DNA from: Effrenium voratum
Taxonomy: Eukaryota; Sar; Dinophyceae; Suessiales; Symbiodiniaceae
Assembly: GCA_963377175.1 (NCBI GenBank)
Contig: CAUJNA010003013.1
Coordinates: forward strand, 715,367-779,366
Reading direction: 5' to 3'
DNA length: 64,000 nt
Part shown: positions 14,068-26,083 of the stretch, piece by piece
Layout: every line of letters starts with the position of its first letter
How positions within the stretch are numbered: the first letter of the stretch is position 1
The notes under the pieces: generated by a model
Seen by the model: only the letters and a program-made list of their open reading frames with translations
The model's database searches: none
What the model was told of the DNA's origin: nothing
Position numbers and translations under genes: made by a program

Positions 14068-14842
14068 CACACAGACACGCACACAGACACACACAGACAC
14101 ACACGGAGACACACACACGACACACACAGAGACACAGACAACAGACACACAGACACACAGACACACAGAGACACAGACACACAGAGACACACAGAGACAC
14201 AGAGACACGCAGAGACTCACAGAGACACACAGAGACACACAGAGACACACAGAGACACACAGACAGAGACAGACAGAGACACAGACACACACACAGACAC
14301 ACAGACACACAGACACACAGAGACGCACACACACACACACAGAGACGCACAGACACACAGAGACACACAGACACACAGGGAGACACACAGAGAGACACAC
14401 AGGGAGACACACAGAGAGACACACAGAGAGACACACACAGAGACACACGCACAGAGACACACACAGAGACACACACAGAGACACACACAGACACACACAG
14501 ACACACACACAGACACACACACACAGACACACACACACACAGACACACACACAGACACACACACACAGACAGACACACACAGACAGACACACACAGACAG
14601 ACACACACAGACAGACACACACAGACAGACACACACAGACAGACACACACAAACAGACACACACAGACAGACAGACACACACAGACAGACAGACACACAC
14701 AGACACACAGACACACAGACACACAGACACACAGACACACAGACACACAGACACACAGACACACAGACACACAGACACACAGACACACAGACACACAGAC
14801 ACACAGACAGACACACACACAGACACACACAGAGACACACCG
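14068..14842. repeat. (ACACAGAC)n-type microsatellite, about 775 bp
   Basis: Almost uninterrupted ACACAC, ACAGAC and ACAGAG units with a few GGAG variants run up to the assembly gap. The apparent Thr-His or Cys-Val reading frames on the two strands are products of the repeat. Confidence 0.95.
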
Positions 14843-14942
14843 NNNNNNNNNNNNNNNNNNNNNNNNNNNNNNNNNNNNNNNNNNNNNNNNNNNNNNNNNN
14901 NNNNNNNNNNNNNNNNNNNNNNNNNNNNNNNNNNNNNNNNNN
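14843..14942. other. Assembly gap of 100 N
   Basis: Exactly 100 N, a conventional placeholder, so true length is unknown. To the left the plus strand carries (CA); to the right (14943-14956) it carries (GT). This change of strand implies that an inverted junction or a misjoin lies within the gap. Confidence 0.98.
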
Positions 14943-14956
14943 GTGTGTGTGTGTGC

Positions 14957-17532
14957 GTCTTTGCGCTTTTGTGTTTCAACTTTGTGCGTGCGCCCCGTGC
15001 GCTTGCTTGCTCGCTTCCTGGAACCCTTCCTTTGCTGCAGTCCTTGCTATTGTCTGCAGTCCTTGCCGGGCCATTCCATGTGCGCATCCCTATCTCAGCA
15101 TGTTGTCGTGCGCTGGAGGCTCTGGGCGCGCAGAAGTGCTCCACTTGGCCTTCGCCCCGGACGGCGCCGCGTTGGTCTTCTTTTGATCCGCTGGTTTCAG
15201 AGGTTTCCGTTTCAGCGACCCTTTTTGAGAAGGTTCTAGGAAACTCGGGAGCGTGTGGAGAGCTCTCCGCAACGCTGAGGAGAGTTCTCAAGCGGCAGCG
15301 CAGATGGCCGACGGGGAGCTAGATTTTGCCACGTGGTTGTATCCATGCAGTCCAAAAAGCTATGCGCAGGGACTTCTGCCAGTAGTTGAGCAAACGTCTG
15401 CCAAAAACGAGGCAGGAGAGACAAGGGGCTGGCTTCCCACAAAGAGAGAAATTCTCACAACCTTTCCAAGACCTAAGATGAACAGAAGAGTGAATCAAAC
15501 AAATATAGTAACATATACGAACAGATCCCCAAGAGTTGCGGGCATTCGGGAAGACTCATGAAGGGAATGAGTCACTGTGATCCTCTTTGGACAATGGGAG
15601 TTAGTCATGGGATTTGTTTCCTCCCACAACTCCCGCAACTTCGTCTTGGCACCGCTCTAGTCACAAGGAAAGCGCGCGCTTGCCGCGGTTGTGCTTCAAA
15701 ACCCAGGATTGTTTTTCTAGGAAGTGGCTGGCGACCAATAGCGTATTGATTCAAAGTTTGGCATTTCCTCTTGACCGCACCAAAGCGGGGGTGCGAATTG
15801 TCTTTGTAGCCTGAGCACAACTTTTTGGAGCTCAAGCTGCCTTGCGGCATGTGTCCGGTAGGACACGTACGGTGTATCAACACGCCTGCTTCGGGTTAGC
15901 AGGGCTGGTCAAGGACCTCGCCAGTAGAACATCTAGATAGCCGCTACAAGAAGGCAAGCGTGATCATGACGGACGTGGGTCTTGGTCATGGCTCGTATGA
16001 ATGTCGGCCTACGAGTGTGGACATGTGACCCTGCGTTGGTGAATTCAAGTGCGTTTGTCTGTGGTCACATCAGTTTGTGCCCGCTTCCACCCCAAGGTAA
16101 TTCAACATGCCGGCCATACGGGCTTATTGCGGAAAGGCAGTTGGTTTGGGCGTTGTCGGCCTGAGGTGTACTTGGATGCGCGCCACGATTTTGCAGGAGT
16201 TGTGGCAGACATTCATGTGCCCCGGGTAGCATTGAGCCAGTCGCACACCGCCTTGAACAAGATGTCAGAACATGTGTTCTTTTTTAAGGGGTCCCTTTTT
16301 GATCCTTTTTGAGGGGTTGGGCTGCAAAAGGCAAAGATGAAGCTAAGCCCATGCGACGTTCCTCCCATTAAACCCAAAACCAAAATCGAGAGTTGCTTCA
16401 ATAGCACTCACGCGACGGCTTCCCAAGATGTATGCCTCAAGTACCTTAAGCTTCGAAAAAGGATTCATCAGAGTTTAATGAGGTTCAGGCGGGTTACACT
16501 AGCATATTTAAGATGGTGACGGCACCTGTAACTGCACATGCCAAGATACGAAACTCCAAAGCTAAATGCCAGTGTCCCTTTTCTTGCGAACCTCGATTCC
16601 ACTGGGGTCCAGCGATGCATCACGCCTTGAGCAATATGCTGCACGTGCTACTGTTGTTTTATGTACTGTTGGATTTTTAAATGGAAACGACAGCCACTGC
16701 CTTGTGTATGTCCATGCACCTAGAACATGCGCAAAGCCCCCAAAAGCTTCAAGTAACACAACACAACATTTCAGACCCTACGTATCCATGTTGGCCGAGT
16801 TATTGCTTTGTAGAGCATTCGGGTTGTTTCACACTTTTCCCAAACATGCAAAGCAGACTGCTTTTCTGCACATTTCAGACTATGTGGCTCAGGCTAGGTA
16901 CATCGGATTTTAGAACTTGTTGTTTTTTGTTTGTTTGTTTTTTCCAGTTCCAAAATGTCAGGCCCCATGTGGCTGGTAACTAGTTTTTTGTGTGCCTTGT
17001 AGTTGGACCACCGCCCACAGCCGCCCGTGGGACGAAGCCCATTTTTTGTGCTTTTTGTGGTTGATTTGCTTTTTTGTTGGGGGGCGGGGGGGTGGGGGGG
17101 ATGATTGCTTCACTTCTTCGATGTTGCTTGACAAGAACTTCATTCTTTGCTGTTTTTGCAGGGTGTGTGGCGCGTGTGTGTGTGTGTGTGTGCAAGACTG
17201 GCAAGACTTCTTGAATTCTTTGTTTGTGTGCTGGCCTTGATCATCTTGCTGCGTTTAGCTGGCGTCTCGCATTGCTTCTCCACACACTCGGCGCTGGGTC
17301 CTGTTTTTCGCTGTCTGGCTGCATTACTTGGGCTCTCTTCTGGACGTTTCGTGTCAACCAGCGGACCCCGTCTTGTCCTTTGTGTCTGCCGTCACGGTGT
17401 GCCCACGTAGGTTTCCCGCTTGACTTTTCGGCTTTACACACTTACGTTCCTTTATTGTGGTCTGGGATCGTCATCTGCTGCTTCCTTGCTTTGCTTCCAT
17501 CGGTGTGGCTTCTGCTTGTCGGGTCTTGTCTC
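14957..17532. other. Long non-coding stretch, no gene supported
   Basis: Mixed-composition DNA with only short frames of chance composition. Visible elements are G-rich and T-rich tracts near 17070-17100 and a (GT)n run at about 17175-17191. A TTTTTAAGGGG-type stretch lies near 16290. Exons of a dispersed intron-rich gene cannot be excluded by eye. Confidence 0.4.
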
Positions 17533-17801
17533 GTCGGTTTTGAAAAGAGGCGCCATCATGCGGTTTTCCAGGCAGCATGCGGTCTCTAGCATGGCAACAG
17601 GCTTGACAGACGATGCTACTTCTCAAGAGCCTGTGTGTTGCCTGCAGCCGAAAAGCTGACAAAGACTCTGCGCGTTAACTTTTGGGTGAACAACATAATT
17701 AGGACCCTCCCCCCGTCGGGCTTTTGAAAAGAGATTTCGTTACGCGGTTCCCAGGCAACGTGCGATCTCCAACATAGAAAAATGCTTGACGGACGATAGT
17801 T
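17533..17801. repeat. Diverged direct repeat of about 78 bp
   Basis: 17533-17612 and 17724-17801 share TTTTGAAAAGAG, GCGGTT with CCAGGCA, TGCG(G/A)TCTC, and GCTTGAC(A/G)GACGAT in the same order. I estimate about 70% identity. The copies are 190 bp apart, in the same orientation, and carry no coding signal. They could be two copies of a short dispersed repeat family. Confidence 0.6.
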
Positions 17802-20195
17802 GGGGCTGAAAAACGGAGCTTTTGAAAGCAGCGTGCCAGTTGGATTTTGGAGCGCAAGAAATTCCCCACTGGCTCGGCGCATTTCACAATCGCAGCTTAG
17901 ACAGGTTGGCCCGAAGCAAAAAACACATGATATCACACGGGCAACTACGGGCGGTGTACCTAGTTCACGATGACCCTTCCCGATGAGGCAGATGAAACGC
18001 TACACTACCTACAGCTCACCTTTGCTTCTTCTGTTGCAGTGGCCTATTCTGTGACACGGCTTTCTTCACGCTGCCTTGGAATCTCGCTTGCCGCAGCCTG
18101 AGTGCCGCTGCCTTCCAACTCTATGTCTGTGTTATGTACTGTTCTGCTTTGCTCAGGCATTCTAGTCTCGCCTTCTGTAGTTTCTGCTTGCTCCAGTGAG
18201 CCTCAACCCGCTTGGTGAATTTGCCCGTGCCCGTGGTCCTGTGGGTTGGTGGCCAGGTCCTGTAGGAACTGCTGGGTTGCTGGTTTAGGGCGCTATTGCT
18301 TGAACCAAACGGGCGTGGCCTTAGACTTGCACCCAGCGCCTGCCGTCAACGCAATCGTTTACCTCTTTCTTGGTTCCAATTGCTTTGCTTGTTTGACTCC
18401 TGGCCTGCGGGCCTGCAAGGTCTTCTTCATACATCTGAGTTCTGCTGCTGGCTCCGGGTCCTGCATTGCACCAATGAAGTTTGCCGCTTCTGCCTTTATA
18501 GCCGCCACAGGTCTGAGTTGCTTCTTTGCAAAGCAAGTCTTGCTTGCGGTCATTCTGCTATGGGTCGTTGCTGTTTTGTGGACTAAAGTCGGGTCACTCC
18601 AAAAACGGGTTGGGCAACCACCAAAAGTTAGTCAAAATTTATTAAATCTGCCTCGCTCAGGTGATTCAACTTTCCTGTGGCTATGGGGTGGCAGGGTCGG
18701 GTGGGAAGATGCCAAGCACTTGCGTGTGTCTAATTGGGCTTAATGGTTTTCGTTTGCAAGCTGGTAGCTCAAGTCTACATGAGCCCCGGCGAGTCATCTT
18801 GCTTTGGGTCTAGTGCTTTTGCTGCGGCACGCCGACATTCCTCTCCTTTTTCACACTCAGAACTTCCTGGCTCCACTTGGTCAGTCCGCAAAACTTGGAT
18901 TCGTTGTTGGATCACCTGCCATGTGACACCTGTTGGTTTTCTTTGGACTGTGCACTGTTTGCCGCTCCCGTGCTCGGTGTGGCTTTTGGGGGTCCGCGAT
19001 GGCCGTGGCGGTTTCTCGTCGGTGCGTTCGCAGTCTCCCGCAGATTGCCCCATGGCTTCCTTTCTGACCTTTCTGACCCCATGGCTTCGCTTCCCGTGAC
19101 CCGCGAACGCTCACGAGCGCCTTGGCTGTTGTGGTTTAAAAGTAAGTCAAAAGGAAACATAAAGTCGCTAGTTTTTGCAGGGGGCATTTGTATTCTGCAT
19201 GTTCGGAAGCGCCAAGTGAGTCGGTCAAACCCGAGTAGATGAAGTAGGGACAGTGCCCCGTCACAAATGTGTGTTGCAAGAGGATCTTCTCGCTCTTTCA
19301 TGTCTACCTCTGATTAATACCCCCCAAACTACTTCCCTCCCTCAAACAGTTCTCCCAATTTGATCATGCATTGCTATGCTCATTTTGTGTTTCCAATTGA
19401 CCTAGTCAGGATTTAGTATTGCTGGAGCCCTTTAGTATTTTTGCAACCCCAGTACTACACCCTTTGTAAACAAGAGCATTTAAAGAACTTGCAGCTTGGG
19501 AGCTGGGGATTTTTGAGATAGCGGGCAAGCTTCAAGGGACACACATTACAAAGATTGAGCCTACAAAGAAAGCGGAGGGGTGGGCGGCAGACAAGCGTCA
19601 GCCTAGTGCTTCTCTTGACCACTGCAAGGTGGTCCAGGGAGGAATCGGCTGGCCCACTCACACCCTGGAGGGGACCGGCGTGGTATACAACTATGAACTA
19701 TGCGCCGTAGTGAAGATGTCATGTACGGAGAAAGGTCTAGGGACTGCCCTACAAGTTGGGTTTTGGCCTCGGCGCTCTGGGGCCGAGCGAGCCTTCAGGG
19801 GGATGTTGTTTGATCATAGGTGGACATTCCCACATTACCATGACCTCAATGCCAGGTGCTGATTATGGCTCATGAGTTCTTTTCAAAGGGTCAGGACACC
19901 CGCTACACTCACTAACTTTGGAGTGTAAACTTGCCGAATCCTGTGTTATTGGAGGGGCCCGGCCGAAGAACCTCCATCCTGCTACCGTTCCGCTTCAAAG
20001 CCAGGACACCCACCCACCAAGGTCCCTACCGTCCGAATCTTTAGATGAGCCTTTGGTGGTTCGCAGAGGCCTGGTGGCCAAAGGTGCGCTTGGGCGGTAT
20101 CTTTGCAGGCCGGAGGCCTGAGTGAACGCGCACGAAAATGCCATAGAATGCTCATAGAATGCTCATGCCATGCAACCGGTGAAGTTGGAGATCCA
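17802..20195. other. Non-coding stretch, no gene supported
   Basis: No ORF here has convincing composition. One 165-codon frame (18246-18743) is hydrophobic and Cys-rich without recognisable motifs; I treat it as chance. Confidence 0.4.
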
Positions 20196-20843
20196 GTCAG
20201 TGAGCCCGAGTGAGGTGAGTGACAGAGAGCGAGGAGTGAGGTGAGTGATGGATTGACCCAGTCAGTGAGTGATGGATCCCGTCAGTGAGTCAGGGGGCAG
20301 CGCATGCGTGAGTGAGTCAGTGAGTCGGTGGGTCAGTGCAGGGAGCAAGTGATTGAGTGATTCAGTGAGAGGGACTGAGTCACAGTGAGCCAGTGAGTCA
20401 GTCGGGCAGTCGGTCGGTTGGCCGGTCACTCAGTCAGTCAGTCATCAGTGGAGCGGAGCGGAGCAGTGTGAGGTGAGGTGGTTGAGGGAAGCGAGTGAGG
20501 GCGAGAGGCGAGTCAGGTGGTGATGGCTGGGAGAGTGAGTGACTGAGGGAGTGAGGGAGTGAGGGAGTGAGGGAGTGAGGGAGTGAGGGAGTGAGGGCGT
20601 GAGTGAGGGGGAGTGGAGGGAGTGAGTGGATGTGAGTGTGAGGGCGTGAGGGCGGAGGGGGTGAGGGTAGTGAGGGAGGTTGAGGGGGGGGGTGAGGGGC
20701 GTGAGGGCGTGAGGGAGTGAGGGAGTGAGGGAGTAGGAGTGAGGGAGTGAGGGAGTGAGTGAGTGAGGGAGTGAGGGAGTGAGGGAGTGAGGAGTGAGGG
20801 AGTGAGTGAGTGAGGGAGTGAGGGAGTAGGGAGTGAGGGAGTG

Positions 20844-20950
20844 AGTGGAGTGGAGTGGAGTGGAGTGGAGTGGAGTGGAGTGGAGTGGAGTGGAGTGGAG
20901 TGGAGTGGAGTGGAGTGGAGTGGAGTGGAGTGGAGTGGAGTGGAGTGGAG
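20844..20950. repeat. (TGGAG)n pentamer run, about 21 copies
   Basis: An uninterrupted pentanucleotide array within the composite block. TGGAG is similar to the human satellite III type unit, but no relationship is implied. Confidence 0.9.
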
Positions 20951-21216
20951 TGAGTGAGTGAGTGAGTGACTGATGTGTGAGTGTGTGAGTGTGTGAGTGA
21001 GTGAGTGTGTGAGTGAGTGTGTGAGTGAGTGGGTAAGAGTGAGTGAGAGTGAGTGAGAGAGAGTGAGCGTGTGTGAGGGCTTTGTGGAGGGCGTGAGGGC
21101 GGTTTGAAGGGACTGTGAGTGAGGGAGTGAGGGAGTGAACGAGTGAACGAGTGAACAAGTGAGGGCGTGAGGGCGTCAGGGCGTGAGGGTGTGAGGGTGT
21201 GAGGGTGTGAGTGAGT

Positions 21217-21724
21217 GAGTCAGTGAGTCAGTGAGTCAGTGAGTCAGTGAGTCAGTGAGTCAGTGAGTCAGTGAGTCAGTGACAGTGAGTCAGTGAGTCA
21301 GTGAGTCAGTGAGTCAGTGAGTCAGTGAGTCAGTGAGTCAGTGAGTCAGTGAGTCAGTGAGTCAGTGAGTCAGTGAGTCAGTGAGTCAGTGAGTCAGTGA
21401 GTCAGTGAGTCAGTGAGTCAGTGAGTCAGTGAGTCAGTGAGTCAGTGAGTCAGTGAGTCAGTGAGTCAGTGAGTCAGTGAGTCAGTGAGTCAGTGAGTCA
21501 GTGAGTCAGTGAGTCAGTGAGTCAGTGAGTCAGTGAGTCAGTGAGTCAGTGAGTCAGTGAGTCAGTGAGTCAGTGAGTCAGTGAGTCAGTGAGTCAGTGA
21601 GTCAGTGAGTCAGTGAGTCAGTGAGTCAGTGAGTCAGTGAGTCAGTGAGTCAGTGAGTCAGTGAGTCAGTGAGTCAGTGAGTCAGTGAGTCAGTGAGTCA
21701 GTGAGTCAGTGAGTCAGTGAGTGA
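21217..21724. repeat. (GTGAGTCA)n octamer satellite, about 63 copies
   Basis: A nearly perfect array of one 8-bp unit over about 508 bp, with one irregular unit near 21275. Every unit contains TGAGTCA, the consensus site of AP-1/GCN4-type bZIP factors. Homogeneity implies recent expansion. Confidence 0.95.
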
Positions 21725-21744
21725 GTGAGTGTGAGTGAGTGTGA

Positions 21745-21745
21745 G

Positions 21746-21797
<52 letters not shown>
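21745..21797. repeat. (GTGC)n tetranucleotide run
   Basis: About 13 tandem GTGC/GCGT units, alternating purine-pyrimidine and therefore able to form Z-DNA under supercoiling. Confidence 0.9.
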
Positions 21798-21798
<1 letters not shown>

Positions 21799-21910
21799 AA
21801 GAGAGTGATCGAGCGAGTGAGGGAGTGAGTGAGTGAATTGAGCGAGAGTGAGCGTTTGTGTGTGAGAGAGAGCGAGCGAGCGAGCGAGCGAGCGAAGGAG
21901 AGGGAGGGGG

Positions 21911-23597
21911 TGAGTGAGGGCAGGAGTCATGTAGCGAGATATTTGGGGGGTTTTCTGGAAGGGATTACCTTCATGGAGCAAGCCCAGGTCATGACTTTGT
22001 GGATGGTGAATTTCCAGAAGGAGCTTTGTGCCTGTGGCGTCTCACCTGAAAAGATTGTGCTTCAATCCCATTGATTTGTTGTTTCTTCCTGCTTGTTGAT
22101 CTCATGACGTGCATTCATTTTGCCCTAGTTGGTTTGTACTGGAAGTGTGGCGATGGTGAGAAGTTTGCAATTTTGGGAGGAGATTTCTTCTGGATCTCTG
22201 CTTTGCAGGAGGCTGTCAGAGAGAGAGAGAGAGAGGGTTAGTGCCTTTTTGGGAGTTGGTACCCCGTTTTTGGATGAATTCCAACCAGACCAAACGAAAC
22301 TGAGACCCGTTCTGAGGGGCTTCTACATTTGAGACACGTTCTCCGTCCTCCTTTCCGTCAGGCTTTGCCCGGCCTTGGTGATGTCACGCACATAATTCGC
22401 GAAGCACTTGGCCAGTGCGCTGCTTTGGGAACTTCGGGGAGATTTCGTTCTTTTGGCAACCTGTTTTTGTTTGCGTTAGGGGCTCCAAAGGAGGAAGACA
22501 AACCTCTGCGAAGGTGCTGCTCTGCTGTTCTCCACCCATTTTTTTGGAATTGAGGTGAGACGAATCGTTATCCATCGTTTTTCATCGTGAAGACAAGCAA
22601 CATCTCTGGCTATGGGCTCAGAGTGCGGCTGGCAGTGCAGGTAGGTGCATAGAATTTGAGCCTTACTAGAAATTTGGGGCTTGCTTCCCCTTAACCATAG
22701 GCCACCTGCGGTGACTTTGATGAAGTCAAGGAGCCCTGCTAGTCTGCTGCTGCTTTGGGGAGGATGGGAAAGGACACCGCCGAGGATCCGAGCAGAGAGG
22801 CCAGGGCTCAGCGCCATGACCCGATGCGTTTTGTCCGCAGGCCTGACCACCAGACAAGACAGCGAGGCGCTCGCTCTGCAGTTGTACGCCGGAAGGAGAC
22901 CGAGAGCATCTCAGTATGTTCCGTTTACGTCGGTTGGGTCAAAACTAGATGGGCAGCGTTTTTTTTCCCCCGGAATCAAGGGTTTATACAAAAGGGAACT
23001 GCATGATGCTTGCGTAGGCAATTCAGGTGGGGCGCCGCAGGTTCACATAGGCATTTTGTGTGCATCATTGTTTCTTTTTTTGCGTCGGCGCCGCGTAGGC
23101 CAGCCTGGGCTTTCGCAGCATCGCTGCATGTTAGCACAGTAAGCTCCTATCACTCAGAAGGTCAGGCAACAGAACGCCTCCATCCGTTTTGGCTCCGCGT
23201 AGGCACCGCGTAGGCTCGAAGCCCATTTCGTTGAAATTGCTCTCTCCGGGCTAAATTGCCACTGCACGCCCAGATCAATTTCGCTGAGTTCCGTTCATGA
23301 CTAGTCGTTGGCCTATTCCATGACACCTGACTGGAGAGTTATTTGTGAAAGTTCCAAGGAGGGTTTTCCATTCTGTTCAACTGGTTTATCCATCTACAAT
23401 GCAAGGCCAAGCTTGATTTACGCATCGCCCTTTTGAAACACCAGCCATGCTTACTTTTGCAGTCAGAAAGCGGCGTCAGCTTCTTGAAATCGAAGAGCAT
23501 GTTCAGAAGTGAAGCCAGGAGCAAGTACTTCAGACTGTGGTTGCAGACTGCAGGCCCGCGGCTTTGGCAAACCGACGAATGAGGTCAGCAAGGGCCA
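21911..23597. other. Non-coding stretch, no gene supported
   Basis: Short frames only. CCGCGTAGGC recurs near 23090 and 23195-23213, and there is an AG-rich run near 22219-22236. Confidence 0.4.
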
Positions 23598-24420
23598 AAG
23601 AGAAGAAGAAGAAGAAGAAGAAGGAGACGAAAGAAGAAAGAGAAGGAGAAAGGATCAGAGGAAGAGAAAGAGCAAGAGAGAGAGAGAGAGAGAGAGCAAT
23701 ATAAGTGGAGACAGAGATAGAAATGGGAGTCCTTCTAAAGGTCCTTGTAAGGAGCTTAGTATTCGGTGACCATTGGTGTTGGTTGAAGTAGCTCCGCGAA
23801 AGATTCGCGATGGAGTTGCGAAAGTAACTTTTTTTCTCGCGACAGTTTTGCGTAATTGTGTCTTGCAAATCAATGATATGTGAAACCATTCATTTTTGCC
23901 GCTGAGCCTTCCTTCTACGCTGTTCAAACACTTTTTGGATTTTGGTGCTGATAAAGCCTGGTGAGGCTACAGTTTGATACCCTGCTTGGCTGGTTGGTGC
24001 CCAAGCCTGCGTATGTATGTCTGTGGGTGTTTAGTCGGTGGCTTTCCGCTCAGAAACGTGGGTGATTTTTTGCGAAACTTGTGCGAAAGATCCGCGAAAG
24101 CCCGCGCGAAAGTGCAGGCTTTGATTGTAAGGGGGATACGTTTGGAGCGCCGCGCTAGTCAATGTGCCAGTTTGGTACTGGAAAGTTGCGACTTTAAGCT
24201 GGAGCTGCACGGCTTACGAAAAGCTGCGTTTTTCCAGCTGGTGCATGTCATGTACTACCACTGTGATGAAAGTTGCGACTTTACAGCTGGAGTTGGGGAA
24301 TCGGATTTCGCGCACTGCACTAGCATTTAAAAGCTGCGATTTTCTGACTTGAGCAAGGAAAAGGGCACGGCGATGAATCCGCGAAAGATTCGCGCAAGTA
24401 ACTTTCTTATTCGCGAAGAA
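23598..24420. repeat. Purine-rich run plus dispersed GCGAAAGATTCGCG repeats
   Basis: A first GA-rich run (23598-23697) is followed by two copies of a roughly 45-bp unit beginning CGCGAAAGATTCGCG (23795-23809 and 24380-24394), each followed by AAGTAACTTT and a TCGCGA. Between them, a looser repeat of about 60 bp (GTTGCGACTTT, AGCTGGAGCTG or AGCTGGTGC, AAAGCTGCG) recurs about three times at 24181-24345. The second CGCGAAAG unit sits just ahead of the large polypurine tract, and the first lies just after the small purine run. Confidence 0.7.
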
Positions 24421-24460
24421 TGGCCGTTTCGAGACAAAGGAATTTAGAACAACCACCAAA

Positions 24461-25121
24461 CGAAGAGGAAGAGAGAGAAAGAGAGAAGGGAAAGAGCAGA
24501 AGACAGAGGAAAAGAGAAAGAGCGAAAGAGAGCAGGAGCAAGAGAGAAAGAGAGAAGGGAAAGAGCAGAAGACAGAGAGAAAGAGAAAGAGAAAGAGAGA
24601 GGGAGAGCGGGAGAAGAGAAGGAGAAAGACAAAAAGAGAGCAAGAGAAAGAGCGAAAGAGAGAAAGCAAAGGAGGGAAAGATAAAAAAGAGAGAAAGACA
24701 ACACAAAAAAGAGCGAGAAAAAGAGACAGAGGAAGGGAGAGAAAGAGAGCAAGAGAGAAAGATAAGGGGAGAAAGCTGAAGAGAGAAAGAGCAAGAGAGC
24801 AAAAGAAAGAGAGCGAGAAAAAGAGAGAAAGAGACAGAGAAAGGGAGCAAGAGAAAGAGGGCAAGTGAGGAAGAGAGATAAGAGGGAGGGAGAAAGAGGG
24901 AGAGAGAGAGAGAGAGCGAAAGAAAGAAACAAGAAGAGAGATAGATAAATTGAGAAATAGAGAAATATGGAAATTGGGAAATTGGGAAATTGGGAAATAG
25001 AGAAAGAGAAAGAGGAGGAGACAGAGAGAGACATAGAACGAGAAAGAGAGAAAGAGAGCAAGAGAAAGACGGAAAGAGAAGGAGAAGGAGAAGGCAACAG
25101 AGAGAAAGAGAAAGAGGCGGG

Positions 25122-25162
<41 letters not shown>

Positions 25163-26083
25163 AGAGCAAGAGAAAGAGAGAGCGAGAAAGCGAGCAAGAT
25201 AAAGAGAAAGAGAGAGACAAAGAGAACAAGAAAAGAAGGAAAGAGAAAGATAAAGAAAAACAGGGGAAGAGAAAGACAAAGAAAGACAAAGAGAAGGAAA
25301 GAAAGAACGAGAGAAAGAAAGAGGGAAAGATAGAATAAAGAAAGAAAGAAAGAAAGAAGGAAAGAAGGAAGGGAAAGGAAAGGAAAGGAAAATACAAGAA
25401 AACAAGGGAACGAAATAAGTGAGAAAAAAAGAAGATAATGAGAGCTAGAGAAAGAGAGAAAGGGAAAGAGTAAAAGACAGAAATAAAAGGAAAGCAAGAG
25501 AGAAAGAAAGAAAGAAAGAAGACAGAGAGAGAGAGAGAGAGATAAAGAAAGAAAGAAAGAAAGAAAGAAAGAAATAAAGGAAGGAAGGAAGGAAGGAAGG
25601 AAGGAAGGCAAAAAGGAAGAAAGGGATAAAGAATGAAACAAAAGAAAGAAACCAAAGAAAGAAAGACAGAAAAAAGAAATGAAAGAAAGAAAGAAAGAAA
25701 GAGAAAGAAAGAAAGAAAGAAAGAAAGAGCGAGCGAGCGAACGAACCAAAGAAAGAAAGAAAGAAAGAAATAGTTAAATGAAGAGAGACAGGAAGAAATA
25801 GAGAGAGAGAGAAACAAATATGTATAGACAGAAAGAAAGGACCAAGAGAAAGAGAAAGACAGAAAGAGAAAAATATAAAGAGAAAAAAGTAAGAGCAATA
25901 GAGCAAGACGAAGAGAGAAAGATAATGAGAGAAAGAGAATGAGAGAAAGATAAAGCGATAAGGGAAAGAGAGATTAACAGCAAAATAAAGGGAGCAAGAG
26001 AAAGAGCAAGAGACAGAGAGCAAGAGAGAGAGAGAGCAAGAGAAAGAGAGAAAGAGAAAGAGAGCAAGAGAAAAGAGGCCAAC
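24461..26083 (+). repeat. Polypurine tract, about 1.6 kb of GAGAAA-type sequence
   Basis: The plus strand is almost entirely A and G, with sporadic C and T, in GAGAAAGAGA, GAAAGAAA and GGAAGGAA registers. Very long Ser/Phe/Leu frames on the minus strand and Lys/Glu/Arg frames on the plus strand arise from it and are not genes. Tracts of this length can form triplex (H-DNA) and stall polymerases. Confidence 0.95.

Larger units (their letters stand above)
20196..21910. repeat. Composite GAGTGAGG/GAGTCAGT minisatellite block
   Basis: About 1.7 kb of related short-unit repeats: irregular GAGTGAGG (20196-20840), TGGAG pentamers, GTGTGAGTGAG, GAGTCAGT octamers, GTGC tetramers and GAGC. The units grade into each other, as expected for slippage-driven evolution from a GAGT core. 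Thr/Ser/Leu/His frames on the minus strand are repeat translations. Confidence 0.95.

Noticed and set aside
14000..15290. Frames of several hundred codons with Thr-His or Cys-Val repeats running through N
   Set aside because: They are generated by the ACACAGAC microsatellite and run across the assembly gap.
18246..18743. 165-codon hydrophobic frame as a membrane protein
   Set aside because: No start context, no homologous pattern, and flanked by long non-coding DNA; composition is consistent with chance.
21217..21724. CRISPR-like regular array
   Set aside because: Units are 8 bp with no unique spacers and the genome is eukaryotic; it is a satellite.
20445..21980. Minus-strand Ser/Leu/Thr/His frames
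   Set aside because: They are repeat translations of the GAGTGAGG/GAGTCAGT block.
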